Positions 34,446 through 42,867 are shown, counted from the first letter of the stretch. The stretch: 64,000 nt of DNA from Parapedobacter pyrenivorans (GCF_014636865.1 NZ_BMER01000004.1:1-64000); one strand, 5' to 3'. Numbers and translations: made by a program. The notes: a model not told the origin generated them from the letters alone.

Positions 34446-35330
34446 CTAGCCGTGATAGCGCAATGCAAATTCCCGTGCAAAATCGGCCAGTTTAACCTTT
34501 CCGGTAGCTGGATGGACGTTGACCAGGAAGTCGTTTTGAACCTTTTGTTCACGTAGCCCGCTTCCCAGCTCCGTATACAGCGAAGCTATTTCAGCAGGTA
34601 CACCTGCTTTCACCATCCCTTGTTCATGCTCTTCGTCACTGAAACTAACCCAAGGAAGCGCTGGCTTGCCTATTGCCGCACCGAGTGCAGCAGCGACCTC
34701 GCTTGGTGTGCGAATGTCACTGACGATGTAACGAATACTGTTTGTCGCGGTATCGCTGGTCAGTTCTTCAGCGGCAGCCAATGCGATATCTCCGGGGTGG
34801 ACCAACGGCAGCCTAGTGTCCGGATTAAAGTTTCCAGCCTGAATACCGGCGTGCTGGATAAGCGGTATATCATTCAAAAAGTTGGTGTAGAAATAGCCTG
34901 CTCGGAGAAAGGTGGTAGCAACCGTCTTCAGATCACGGTAGAGGCCTTCGATGGCATATAGGCTGGCGATTGGGCCATTCCCCTCAGGAAGGTCTGCTCC
35001 GATACTACTTAACAGTACAACCCGCTTCACGCCGTTCTGTTGTATCGCAGCGGCAATATGTCGCCCCGCAGCAATGGTATTGTTGACAATATGCTGTTTC
35101 CCCAAGTTGGGCGGTGTCATGGCAAAGACTGCGTCTGCATCTGCAAAGGCGGTTTTTAAGAATGCTTCGTCCGTAAGGCCGCCAATAGCAGGCATTGCGC
35201 CAAGCCGTATAATCTCCTCGGCGCGGTCATCATTGCTGCTCACAATGGTAAGTTCGTGTCCCTGCGCCAACAGTAGCTTGGCAAGTGGTCTGCCCACGTT
35301 TCCGAGTGAGCCGGTGGTTGTGATTTTCAT
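34446..35330 (-). CDS. NmrA-like NAD(P)-binding protein
   Basis: 294 residues from the ATG at 35330. The glycine-rich nucleotide motif is TGSLGNVGRPLAKLLLAQG, followed by VSSNDDRAEE. The NmrA/SDR-e atypical fold is evident (DADAVFAMTPPN, VKRVVLLSSIGADLPEG, TFLRAGYFYTNFL). Such proteins sense redox state by NAD(P) binding or act as quinone-type reductases. It is divergent from the HxlR gene with 71 nt between them, a recurrent pairing. Confidence 0.88.
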   Translation of the reverse strand: MKITTTGSLGNVGRPLAKLLLAQGHELTIVSSNDDRAEEIIRLGAMPAIGGLTDEAFLKTAFADADAVFAMTPPNLGKQHIVNNTIAAGRHIAAAIQQNGVKRVVLLSSIGADLPEGNGPIASLYAIEGLYRDLKTVATTFLRAGYFYTNFLNDIPLIQHAGIQAGNFNPDTRLPLVHPGDIALAAAEELTSDTATNSIRYIVSDIRTPSEVAAALGAAIGKPALPWVSFSDEEHEQGMVKAGVPAEIASLYTELGSGLREQKVQNDFLVNVHPATGKVKLADFAREFALRYHG

Positions 35331-35368
35331 GCTGTATTTTTTTGTTAATGGCAGCAAAGTTATTTTTA

Positions 35369-35393
35369 TACTTACTTTTGTACAAGTACTTAC
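35369..35393. promoter_or_regulatory. Candidate HxlR operator between NmrA and HxlR genes
   Basis: Two direct copies of TACTTAC (35369-35375 and 35387-35393, 18 bp apart) flank the palindrome TTGTACAA (35378-35385). The site sits 9 nt before the HxlR start and 39 nt from the NmrA start. HxlR-family regulators commonly bind in such divergent intervals. Binding is inferred, not shown. Confidence 0.5.
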
Positions 35394-35401
35394 CCTATAG
35401 T

Positions 35402-35794
35402 ATGTATAGAATGACAGCAATTAAAGAGACGTCTACGATTCAGGAAAATAAGGCATACGCCTTGGCACAATGTCCGGTCACCTACGTGATGAATCGGATA
35501 GGTAGCTATTGGAAACCCATCATCCTCTACAACCTATCGCATGGCGACATGCGGTACAGTGAGCTGAAGCGGGCCATACCAGCGGTTACGGAGAAAGTGC
35601 TGATCCAGCACCTGAAGCAATTGGAAACCGACCAACTTATCATCAGGGATGCCAAGCCCGTGGTGCCGCCCTTTGTGACCTATAGATTGAGCGCTGCTGG
35701 CCACGGATTGATACCCGTTATCGAAGCAATGGCCAATTGGGCAAAGGAAGCTGCGGCGGGCCAGTATGATGTTGGCAAGGACGTCACGGATTAG
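35402..35794 (+). CDS. HxlR family transcriptional regulator
   Basis: 130 residues from the ATG at 35402; an alternative ATG lies at 35411. A cysteine (ALAQCPVTYVM) near residue 24 precedes the winged HTH, as in redox- or electrophile-sensing HxlR/YodB proteins. MNRIGSYWKPIILYNLSHGD, RYSELKRAIPAVTEKVLIQHLKQLE are clear signatures. It probably controls the divergent NmrA-like gene and itself. Confidence 0.9.
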   Translation: MYRMTAIKETSTIQENKAYALAQCPVTYVMNRIGSYWKPIILYNLSHGDMRYSELKRAIPAVTEKVLIQHLKQLETDQLIIRDAKPVVPPFVTYRLSAAGHGLIPVIEAMANWAKEAAAGQYDVGKDVTD

Positions 35795-35880
35795 TTTTAC
35801 CTGCCTCGCGGCCAATAGATTATTAATTGTTTTAACTCCTCACATAGCGAAATGAATACAGACCCATTCTTTCAGAAAAT

Positions 35881-35942
35881 CAGGACTTAAAATACTTCTT
35901 TCCAGAGGGTAGAATCGCCGGTTCGATCCCGGCTACCCTTAC
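35881..35942 (+). pseudogene. tRNA-Leu(TAA)-like 3' half remnant
   Basis: CAGGACTTAAAAT (35881-35893) equals the anticodon arm and loop of Bacteroidota tRNA-Leu(TAA). At 35917-35933 GCCGG-TTCGATC-CCGGC is a perfect T-arm, followed by a 7-8 nt acceptor-like strand. The 3' side of the anticodon stem is degraded and no matching 5' acceptor strand is present, so it cannot form a working tRNA. GGGTA (35907-35911) pairs with TACCC (35934-35938) instead. Such half-tRNAs are typical of integration sites. Confidence 0.5.
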
Positions 35943-36014
35943 AATGTCAGAAGGCCATTTTTATCATCACCGCGTTAGAAGATACTACCGTCCTTGAATT
36001 TAATTTTCACCGCC

Positions 36015-36470
36015 TCACCTCGCTTTCACCCCATATGCCTCCATCGCGTTTTCAATCTGTTTGCTTTCGGTTGTGTTCGGGAAGAACAGGTAGCTTGGCG
36101 CCTGGATTGGGACTGCTTTAACAACCGTTATCTCGATAACTTCATTGATCGGGAACGCATCGGTAAAGCGATCCGTCAGAAATTTGACCTTATCCGGAAA
36201 TGTTGCGTCGGATTTGTCGATAACCTTGGCCGTCCCTTTAAGCTTATACCCCTTTTGTACAAATATGTCTACTAAACTCACGCAGACGTTCGAATTACTC
36301 CGGATATTCTTTACGCTTCCGGGCGATGCGATATTTGCAATCAGAAGCGTTTTTTCGTCATAAAGTGCAAATACCTCTTTAGGAGATACATTTGGAGCAC
36401 TGTCCCCGTCTACGGTTGCCAACCAGCATAAGACACTTTTGCCGATATAATCCTTAATACGATTATCCAT
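36015..36470 (-). CDS. Pyridoxamine 5'-phosphate oxidase-like FMN-binding protein
   Basis: 151 residues from the ATG at 36470. LCWLATVDGDSAPNVSPKEVFALYDEKTLLIANIASPGSVKNIRSN split across the first half is the classic PNPOx-like split barrel. YKLKGTAKVID follows. These small flavin or F420-type proteins have varied reductase roles; here the true substrate is unknown. Its start overlaps the end of the upstream GNAT gene by 8 nt, so the two are one operon. Confidence 0.87.
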   Translation of the reverse strand: MDNRIKDYIGKSVLCWLATVDGDSAPNVSPKEVFALYDEKTLLIANIASPGSVKNIRSNSNVCVSLVDIFVQKGYKLKGTAKVIDKSDATFPDKVKFLTDRFTDAFPINEVIEITVVKAVPIQAPSYLFFPNTTESKQIENAMEAYGVKAR

Positions 36471-37023
36471 TTTTTCCCAATCCAATTTCCCTAACCGCCT
36501 CATACAACACCCAATGCTTGCCATCCTCGGTATATGGCTCAACGAAACGCATGCCCAATTTGTTAAAGACGTTGATCGACGTCGTGTTCTCGACCCTTGC
36601 ACGGCCAATGATTCGGTCTAGTTTCAACAAATCGAAACCATATTCTAGGGCTGCCGTGGCGCTTTCGGTGGCATATCCCTTGCCCCAATGACGCTTAAAG
36701 AACCGGTAACCGATATCGTATTCCTCTGCCGCTGGATGGTACTTAAGTCCGTTCCATCCGAGGGTCTCACCAGTTTCTTTCAAGACAACCACTAGCCGGC
36801 CAACACCATATTTTTCATATTGATCGTAGTCACGCAGAAATGCGCTAGCAGCGGCAACATCTGCAAACTGCACATCGCCCGTGTATTGCAATACTTCGGG
36901 GTCTTCATTGAGTGCATACATCATGGCGCCATCGTCGGCACAGAAAGGGCGCATGGTGAGCCTCTCTGTCATCAGTTCACACTGCTTCCTCGCGATTTCC
37001 TTCATGCTACAGATTGCTGCCAT
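36463..37023 (-). CDS. RimJ/RimL-type GNAT acetyltransferase
   Basis: 186 residues if started at the ATG at 37023, preceded by GGAAAAACG; ATGs at 37005 and 36972 are also possible. TERLTMRPFCADDGAMMYALNEDPEVLQYTG and YDIGYRFFKRHWGKGYATESATAALEYGFD across the middle, with VENTTSINVFNKLGMRFVE, are signatures of this GNAT subfamily. It acetylates an unknown amine. It overlaps the PNPOx-like gene by 8 nt. Confidence 0.85.
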   Translation of the reverse strand: MAAICSMKEIARKQCELMTERLTMRPFCADDGAMMYALNEDPEVLQYTGDVQFADVAAASAFLRDYDQYEKYGVGRLVVVLKETGETLGWNGLKYHPAAEEYDIGYRFFKRHWGKGYATESATAALEYGFDLLKLDRIIGRARVENTTSINVFNKLGMRFVEPYTEDGKHWVLYEAVREIGLGKNG

Positions 37024-37259
37024 CGTTTTTCCATGATCACCTACTACGGCGAAAAGCAAATCTAAGCAATAGCTTCTTTCGTATCAAATCGATACCCCTG
37101 TTTCGATCCGTGTCCAATTTAAAAACGTTTGGTATGATGGTTGCATCGAATAGCACGTAATACGTTCAATTGGCGCAACGTGCGGGTTGTTTAATGCGCG
37201 AGGGGCAATAATCCGTCCTGATAATGTTTTTAATAGTATGCATTTAAAATTTAGTAGAT

Positions 37260-37802
37260 ATGGTAACGATTAGTAAAGCAAAAAAGACGTACAGCACAAT
37301 ATATGGTGCGGTTGCATTGATATTGGCAATGGTCGGCACATCCGCGGTAATCGCGCAGGAGCAAGCTCCTGTTCAACCGCAACAGGAAATAAGGCAAGAT
37401 TTTGAGAAAAAGGAATTGGATTATTTTTTGAATGCAAATTTAAAAATTAATGAAATTCAGATGGAGACGCAGAGTGAAATGATGAAAGTCATTGAGAAAG
37501 AAGGGATTTCGGTCGAAAAGTTCAATGAGATAGCAAGCGCCCAACAAAATCCAGATAGCACAGCCGTCGAGCCAGACCCCAAAGAAGTCGAATCGTTTCA
37601 AAAGGCTGCGGAAAAAATAACGGGAATGCAGCCAGCGATTGAAGAACGGATGGTTAAAGCCGTTGAAGCTGAAGGTTTGGATGTGGAAACATATCAACAA
37701 ATTGCGCAAGCCTATCAGCAAAGCCCGAAGGTCAAAGGAGAATTGGATCAGTTAATAAAAGAAAAACAAGCGCAAAGGGCAGATACGTTGGATCAGCCTT
37801 AG
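37260..37802 (+). CDS. DUF4168 family exported protein
   Basis: 180 residues. A signal sequence with cleavage near VIAQEQ is followed by helical repeats rich in charged residues. LKINEIQMETQSEMMKVIEKEG and EKFNEIASAQQNPD match DUF4168 and recur as a second, weaker copy (EERMVKAVEAEGLDVETYQQIAQAYQQ, segment shown in parts). Periplasmic, function unknown. A strong terminator follows. Confidence 0.82.
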   Translation: MVTISKAKKTYSTIYGAVALILAMVGTSAVIAQEQAPVQPQQEIRQDFEKKELDYFLNANLKINEIQMETQSEMMKVIEKEGISVEKFNEIASAQQNPDSTAVEPDPKEVESFQKAAEKITGMQPAIEERMVKAVEAEGLDVETYQQIAQAYQQSPKVKGELDQLIKEKQAQRADTLDQP

Positions 37803-37830
37803 CGCATCAAGCGAACCGCATCGCTGAGGA

Positions 37831-37870
37831 AAACCCCGGCTTCTTTTTCATAAAAGGAGTCGGGGTTTTT
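37831..37870. terminator. Intrinsic terminator of the DUF4168 gene
   Basis: AAACCCCGGCTTCTTTTTC pairs with AAAAGGAGTCGGGGTTTTT around a short loop, a ~14-bp stem with one or two mismatches, ending in five Ts. It lies 29 nt after the DUF4168 stop. Matching A and T tracts let it work on both strands. Confidence 0.75.
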
Positions 37871-37876
37871 GTTAAC

Positions 37877-37893
37877 GAATACGGGCCGTATTC
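37877..37893. promoter_or_regulatory. 17-bp palindrome upstream of the ABC permease
   Basis: GAATACGG-G-CCGTATTC is a perfect palindrome with 8-bp arms, just after the terminator and 10 nt before the first TGTCCG site. It may be a further operator or a DNA hairpin. Its sequence differs from the two TGTCCG sites. Confidence 0.4.
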
Positions 37894-37902
37894 ATCCTGT
37901 CC

Positions 37903-37918
37903 TGTCCGTATTCGGACA
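37903..37918. promoter_or_regulatory. Palindromic operator site 1, TGTCCG-N4-CGGACA
   Basis: TGTCCGTATTCGGACA, perfect 6-bp arms with a 4-nt centre. Its centre is 21 bp (two helical turns) from site 2. Distance to the sigma-54-like promoter, about 90 bp, suits an enhancer site for an NtrC-type activator. Confidence 0.6.
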
Positions 37919-37923
37919 CCTAC

Positions 37924-37939
37924 TGTCCGGTTACGGACA
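37924..37939. promoter_or_regulatory. Palindromic operator site 2, TGTCCG-N4-CGGACA
   Basis: TGTCCGGTTACGGACA has the same arms as site 1 with a different centre, so the arms are what is conserved. Spacing to site 1 places both on one face of the helix, ideal for cooperative dimer binding. Confidence 0.6.
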
Positions 37940-37991
37940 CTCACCAAAATCTAAATCGTTGATTTCTTGTTTCTAACGTACTTTTTTGCAA

Positions 37992-38006
37992 TGGCAGATT
38001 TGTTGT
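37992..38006 (+). promoter_or_regulatory. Candidate sigma-54 (-24/-12) promoter of the ABC permease gene
   Basis: TGGCAG-N5-TTGT matches the RpoN consensus TGGCAC-N5-TTGC at nine of ten positions apart from C-to-G and C-to-T changes at two weaker places. It lies 85 nt before the permease ATG and about 53-100 nt after the paired palindromes. Confidence 0.5.
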
Positions 38007-38090
38007 TGCCTGCACGTTAAGGGGTGTCCAGATACCAATCACAACATGATATGCAGTAACCAGACCGCCCCGCCATTAAACACTAACGGC

Positions 38091-40475
38091 ATGTTAAAGA
38101 ACTACTTTAAAATCGCCTGGCGCAACTTGGCTAAGAGCAAGGGCTACAGCGCCATCAATATCGGGGGTCTTGCCGTGGGCATGGCCGTGGCCATGTTGAT
38201 TGGCCTTTGGGTATACGATGAGCTTACGTTCGATAGCTACCATGAAAACTACGACCACATCGCTCAGGTGATGCAACATGCCAACTTTAACGGTCGGTTC
38301 CAAAGCCAAACTTCCAATCCCGGATTGATGGGCCCCGAGTTGCGGGCAAAGTACGGCAGCGATTTTAAATACGTAGTGCAAGCATCCTGGCCGGGGGGGC
38401 ATATGCTGTCCATCGGGGATAAGCATTTCGTCAGAGACGGGATATTTTTTGAAGCTGATGCCCCCGAAATGCTCACGCTCAATATGCTCAAAGGTACACG
38501 CGATGGATTGAAAGATCCGTATTCCATCCTCTTATCGGCCTCCACTGCGGAAGCCCTGTTTGGCGATGCAGATCCCATGCATAAGACCATCACGTTCGAT
38601 AGGAATTATGAGGTCAAGGTAACGGGCGTTTATGAAGACCTGCCAGACAATACATCATTCAGGAACTTGAAGCTCATAGCGCCCTGGGAGCTGTGGCTCA
38701 TCCAGAATCCCTGGGCCAAAGAAATGCAAAACCCCTGGGGCAGCAATTTTTCCCAAACCTTTGTGCAAATTGCCGACCATGCGGATATGGAAACCGTTTC
38801 CGCTAAAATCAAAGACACCAAGCTAAACAACGTTAGTGAGGGGGAGAAAAGATATGAATGGCAGGTTTTCCTGCACCCCATGGCCAAGTGGAATCTATAC
38901 AGCGAATTCAAGGATGGCCAAAACACGGGCGGGAATATCCGCTACGTCTGGTTGTTTGGTATTATTGGTCTATTCGTGTTGCTACTGGCGTGCATCAATT
39001 TCATGAACCTAGCCACCGCCAGGAGTGAAAAGCGGGCTAAGGAAGTGGGCATCCACAAAACGGTAGGTTCTCATCGCTGGCAACTGATCGGCCGGTTCTT
39101 TGCCGAATCCTATTTGATCGTATTGCTGGCCTTTATCTTTTCGCTGCTATTGGTCATCGGGCTACTACCCTTGTTCAATGAAGTAGCGGGCAAAAAAATG
39201 GGTATTCCATGGCAAAATCCCTTGTTCTGGTCGTTCAATTTGATCTTTATTTTCGTTACCGGCTTGCTGGCCGGGAGCTATCCGGCCCTTTACCTGTCCG
39301 CTTTCCAGCCATTGGAAGTGCTGAAAGGAACCTTCCGTGTTGGTCGCTTTGCCAGTGTTCCACGTCAAGTTTTGGTGGTTATGCAGTTCACGGTTTCTGT
39401 CATGCTGATTATTGGAACCATCATCGTCTACCAGCAGATCCAGCATGCAAAAAACCGGCCGGTGGGATATACCAAACAAGGGTTGGTGAACCTCAACCTC
39501 CAGAATGAAATCAAAGATCATTTTGAGGTAATAAGGACCGAACTGAAAAATGCTGGTGCCATTGAGGAAATGGCGGCATGCGTGAGTCCATTGACTAGCG
39601 TGTGGAATACCAACGGAGGGTTTGAATGGGAAGGAAAGGACCCTGCCTTGGGCGTAGATTTCCCCTCCAATGCCGTGTCCTATGATTTCGGTAAAACCGT
39701 ACAATGGGAAATTAAAGCGGGCCGTGATTTTTCAAGGGAGTTTGCTACAGACTCCGCCGCATTTATTATCAATGAATCGGCCGCTAAGTTTATCGGTTTC
39801 GAAGAGCCGGTGGGCAAAACGTTGATATGGGAAGGCGAGCCTTTTACCATTATCGCTGTGGTGAAGGACATTTTGCAGGAGTCGCCTTTCTTCCCTGTAC
39901 GCCCAACGGTTTATCGCATAGCACCCATGAACGATATGGCAAACCTGGTTTTAAAACTGAGCCCAAACCAAAGCACAGCCCAATCCATCGGCATAATCGA
40001 AAAAACCTGGAAAAAGCACGTTTCCGATGTGCCGTTTGACTACACGTTTATAGATGAGGCTTTCGGGGATAAATTCGTTGCCGAAGAACGCATTGGCAAA
40101 CTGTCTTCTTATTTTGCCGTCCTCGCTGTTTTTATTTCCTGTCTGGGGCTATTCGGTATGGCAAGTTTTGTAGCCGAGCAACGCACCAAGGAGATTGGCA
40201 TCCGTAAAGTACTTGGGGCCAGTGTGGCCAACCTATGGCGGCTGTTATCGAAAGAGTTCATGCTGTTGGTGACGATTTCCTGCATCATCGCTATACCCAT
40301 CGCTTGGTACTACCTTACCCTATGGCTTGCAAACTACGATTACCGAATAGCCATCAGTTGGGTGGTTTTTGTATTGGCAGCTGTTCTAGCCCTTTTGATC
40401 ACGATCGCGACAGTCAGCTTCCAAGCCATCAAAGCGGCATTGGCCAATCCGGTAGACAGCCTGCGGAATGAATAG
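38091..40475 (+). CDS. FtsX/MacB-type ABC transporter permease
   Basis: 794 residues from the ATG at 38091 (MLKNYFKIAWRNLAKSKGYS, the usual start); the open frame upstream is not used. Two FtsX permease units, each with a MacB-like periplasmic core. Membrane helices fall near residues 20-40, about 285-310, 335-360, 380-400, 430-455 and 680-790. The loop EVGIHKTVGSHRWQLIGRF and its repeat EIGIRKVLGASVANLWRLL are family signatures. No ATPase domain is encoded, so an outside ATPase is needed. Bacteroidota carry many paralogues; substrates are mostly unknown. Upstream is an unusual regulatory region (37.88-38.01 kb). Confidence 0.9.
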   Translation: MLKNYFKIAWRNLAKSKGYSAINIGGLAVGMAVAMLIGLWVYDELTFDSYHENYDHIAQVMQHANFNGRFQSQTSNPGLMGPELRAKYGSDFKYVVQASWPGGHMLSIGDKHFVRDGIFFEADAPEMLTLNMLKGTRDGLKDPYSILLSASTAEALFGDADPMHKTITFDRNYEVKVTGVYEDLPDNTSFRNLKLIAPWELWLIQNPWAKEMQNPWGSNFSQTFVQIADHADMETVSAKIKDTKLNNVSEGEKRYEWQVFLHPMAKWNLYSEFKDGQNTGGNIRYVWLFGIIGLFVLLLACINFMNLATARSEKRAKEVGIHKTVGSHRWQLIGRFFAESYLIVLLAFIFSLLLVIGLLPLFNEVAGKKMGIPWQNPLFWSFNLIFIFVTGLLAGSYPALYLSAFQPLEVLKGTFRVGRFASVPRQVLVVMQFTVSVMLIIGTIIVYQQIQHAKNRPVGYTKQGLVNLNLQNEIKDHFEVIRTELKNAGAIEEMAACVSPLTSVWNTNGGFEWEGKDPALGVDFPSNAVSYDFGKTVQWEIKAGRDFSREFATDSAAFIINESAAKFIGFEEPVGKTLIWEGEPFTIIAVVKDILQESPFFPVRPTVYRIAPMNDMANLVLKLSPNQSTAQSIGIIEKTWKKHVSDVPFDYTFIDEAFGDKFVAEERIGKLSSYFAVLAVFISCLGLFGMASFVAEQRTKEIGIRKVLGASVANLWRLLSKEFMLLVTISCIIAIPIAWYYLTLWLANYDYRIAISWVVFVLAAVLALLITIATVSFQAIKAALANPVDSLRNE

Positions 40476-40530
40476 GAAGCTGTTGATGGTTCCGGCAAGT
40501 GTAGGAAAAAAATAAAAACGCGATACGATT

Positions 40531-41028
40531 ATGAACAACAAACTCATTCAAAATATCATTTCTCAGCTACTGGATGTCCAGGAAAAGGAAAACTGGCTCG
40601 ATGAAAATTTTAAAAAGAAAATAGAAAGTGTTGGGGAGGATAAAGTTTTTCAAAGGCCATTACCAGCGTTACATAGTATCGCGGAGCTTATTTCCCATGT
40701 ATTGGTATGGCGAATTGAATCGATCCGCAAGTTGGAAGGCATGGATGCAAACTTAACGGTTGATAGTCCCGAAAACTGGCGTACAAACGACCAATTAAAG
40801 GAGATCGGTTGGCCAAATCTCCAAAAGGAATTTTATCAAAGTATTTATACACTCATTGAGCTGTTGTCTGATAAAGACGATACTTTCTTGGAAAAGAACT
40901 ACCGTGATGAATACAGCTTTAAATATTTGATTGAGGGGCTTATCCATCACGACCTTTATCATTTAGGACAGCTCGGTATCACCATTAAGTTTTTAAATTT
41001 ACCGAATCACACCGAGCTCGGGAAGTAA
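40531..41028 (+). CDS. DinB-like four-helix-bundle protein
   Basis: 165 residues, helical. ALHSIAELISHVLVWRIESIRKLEG near residue 45 carries the first putative metal histidine, and LIHHDLYHLGQLGITIKFL near 140 the H-x-x-x-H pair. This is a better DinB match than the protein at 10.5 kb. Expected to bind a divalent metal; substrate unknown. It follows the permease gene after 55 nt. Confidence 0.85.
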   Translation: MNNKLIQNIISQLLDVQEKENWLDENFKKKIESVGEDKVFQRPLPALHSIAELISHVLVWRIESIRKLEGMDANLTVDSPENWRTNDQLKEIGWPNLQKEFYQSIYTLIELLSDKDDTFLEKNYRDEYSFKYLIEGLIHHDLYHLGQLGITIKFLNLPNHTELGK

Positions 41029-41067
41029 ACAGGTCGTAATACTAGCTCACGCCTTGTTTTTGCTCGG

Positions 41068-41850
41068 TTATAATTTTTTAATCTTAATGTTACGGAACCA
41101 GATTGGGCTCGAATGGTCCTGCAGTGCTATGTATCCGGTTTTGAATTTACCATAATCCGGACTGCTCTTCCACTTGTCCGAGTTCTTCTTTTCATACCAC
41201 GCTTCATCCCAGGGAACGAATGATAAAACCAATTTACCATTCAGCCAGTGCTCCACGCGTGCCGGAGTAAAAACAATTTTGGAGCTGTTCCATTCTCCTG
41301 CCGGATGTAACGTCTTGTCGGGATCAGGGGGATGCATGGCATAATCGGCACCGGTTTGCTGCAAGGGTTTCAGCTCTTCCGGTTTTTCCGTATAACCCAA
41401 ACTGGTGTTGTATGCGGTAAGATCATGTATACGGGCATAGTTTTCATCATCAATGAGTTGGTATTCAGGCGCTACGCCCGATGGCGCCCGATATCCTTCC
41501 TTTACATGGTAAAAAATGCCGCTGTTTCCTCCTTCCGGAAGTTTCCATTCCAGGTATAGCTCAAAGTTATCGAATTCTTCGGCACCATAGAGGATGTCTT
41601 TTCCCCCCTTATAATCCTGTTCTAGACCGAGCTCGGTATCAAACGTCAGTGTGCTGTCTTTGATGGTCCACCCCGGAGGCAGCACCTCTGCATTGTACCC
41701 TCGCCAGCCTTCGGTACTGGTACCATCAAAAAGATAGATCCATCCGGAATCCGGAGCGTTTTGCTGCGCACGCATACTAATGGAAAAAGCGATGGTAAAA
41801 AGTAGCAACAAAGCACCCGGTCTCATCAAGGTAGTTGGTTTATTCTTCAT
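41068..41850 (-). CDS. DUF1080 (3-keto-disaccharide hydrolase domain) exported protein
   Basis: 260 residues with a signal peptide (LLLLFTIAFSISMRAQ). The DUF1080 lectin-like fold shows FDGTSTEGWRGYN, DNFELYLEWKLPEGGNSGIFYHV, NSSKIVFTPARVEHWLNGKLV split, and SPIWFRNIKI. Members hydrolyse 3-keto-glycosides or bind glycans. It stands alone; glycoside targets are unknown. Periplasmic or outer-membrane location is expected. Confidence 0.88.
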   Translation of the reverse strand: MKNKPTTLMRPGALLLLFTIAFSISMRAQQNAPDSGWIYLFDGTSTEGWRGYNAEVLPPGWTIKDSTLTFDTELGLEQDYKGGKDILYGAEEFDNFELYLEWKLPEGGNSGIFYHVKEGYRAPSGVAPEYQLIDDENYARIHDLTAYNTSLGYTEKPEELKPLQQTGADYAMHPPDPDKTLHPAGEWNSSKIVFTPARVEHWLNGKLVLSFVPWDEAWYEKKNSDKWKSSPDYGKFKTGYIALQDHSSPIWFRNIKIKKL

Positions 41851-42017
41851 TTTTAGCTATTCAGTATGGCGTAAAGATGGACATTACAACTAGTTAAAAC
41901 AAATAGATTATAAAAAGAGTTCACATTGTATAGCGCGTTTAATGAGTCTCCTATGGGTTATTGCAGGCCAAAGCATTTCATAAGCAAGATATCGAATTTT
42001 ACTCAACCTTAGTTTGC

Positions 42018-42764
42018 ATGCCTGAAGGACCGTCCATCGTCATATTGAGAGAAGCTGTTGAGCACTTAAAGTTAGCCGGGCAGAAGATTCAGTCCGTAGA
42101 AGGAAATAGCAAAATCGATCAGCATTTATTACCGGGGCAAACGGTACTCAGCTTCCGTTCCTGGGGTAAGCATTTTTTGATTTGCTTTAAAGAATTTACC
42201 CTTCGGATCCACTTTCTTATGTTCGGGAGTTATCGTATTAATGAACGGAAAGAAACACCAGTCAGGTTGCGCATACAATTTGCAAGTGACGAACTGAATT
42301 TTTATACATGCTCCGTAAAGCTTATCAATAAACCTGTTGATCTGATTTATGACTGGTCCGGCGATATCATGGCAGTAGAGTGGAATGCCGCCAATGCGTT
42401 GGAAAAGTTAAAAAGAATCCCCCAGGTGTTGTCTTGTGATGCGTTGTTAGATCAGGATATATTCGCTGGAAGCGGAAATATTATAAAGAATGAGGTGCTA
42501 TTTCGAATCAAAGTCCATCCGTTATCTACGTTAGGGGCATTGCCTGAACCTAAGTTAAAGGAGCTGGTGCGGGAGGTGCGCTAATATGCATTTGATTTTC
42601 TCCGATGGAAGAAGGAATTTACGTTGCGGAAGCATTGGCTGGCGCACACCAAAAAGACATGTCCGCGGTGTAATATCCCTTTTATCAAATCTCATACAGG
42701 TAAAACAAACAGGAGAAGTTTCTTTTGCGAAAATTGCCAGGTACTATACCTCGATATTGATTGA
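42018..42764 (+). pseudogene. Fpg/Nei-family DNA glycosylase interrupted by an in-frame stop
   Basis: The start MPEGPSIVI at 42018 places the catalytic proline (after Met removal) and glutamate correctly. The helix-two-turn-helix segment DQDIFAGSGNIIKNEVLFRI is intact. After EVR a TAA at 42582-42584 stops the frame. The same frame then continues in phase: YAFDFLRWKKEFTLRKHWLA, then a complete zinc finger CPRC...CENC, and a final stop at 42762. So only one codon breaks a 248-residue gene; no frameshift is needed. The truncated 188-residue product lacks the zinc finger. A natural AAT/AAC would give the usual NYAFDF. Sequencing error remains possible. Confidence 0.8.
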
Positions 42765-42859
42765 AGTAGCATGCAACCAACATATACCAATGTGGTTTGT
42801 TGTCTTTCTGCACCCTAAAGCCGGTGATTTTTTCAGTTTCGTTTTTGCCGTAGTATCCG

Positions 42860-42867
42860 TAGCTTTG
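42860..42867 (+). promoter_or_regulatory. Candidate -7 element before the S46 peptidase gene
   Basis: TAGCTTTG fits TAnnTTTG, 69 nt ahead of the S46 ATG. Downstream at 42882-42901 is CTCCCGG-ACCCGA-CCGGGAG, a perfect 7-bp hairpin in the leader with no T-tract. Confidence 0.35.

Noticed and set aside
35821-35942. Functional tRNA-Leu
   Set aside because: Anticodon stem 3' side is mismatched and no 5' acceptor strand complements the 3' end; only a remnant is supported.
39165-39704. 179-codon antisense frame in the permease gene
   Set aside because: Overlaps membrane-helix coding sequence and has no recognisable features.
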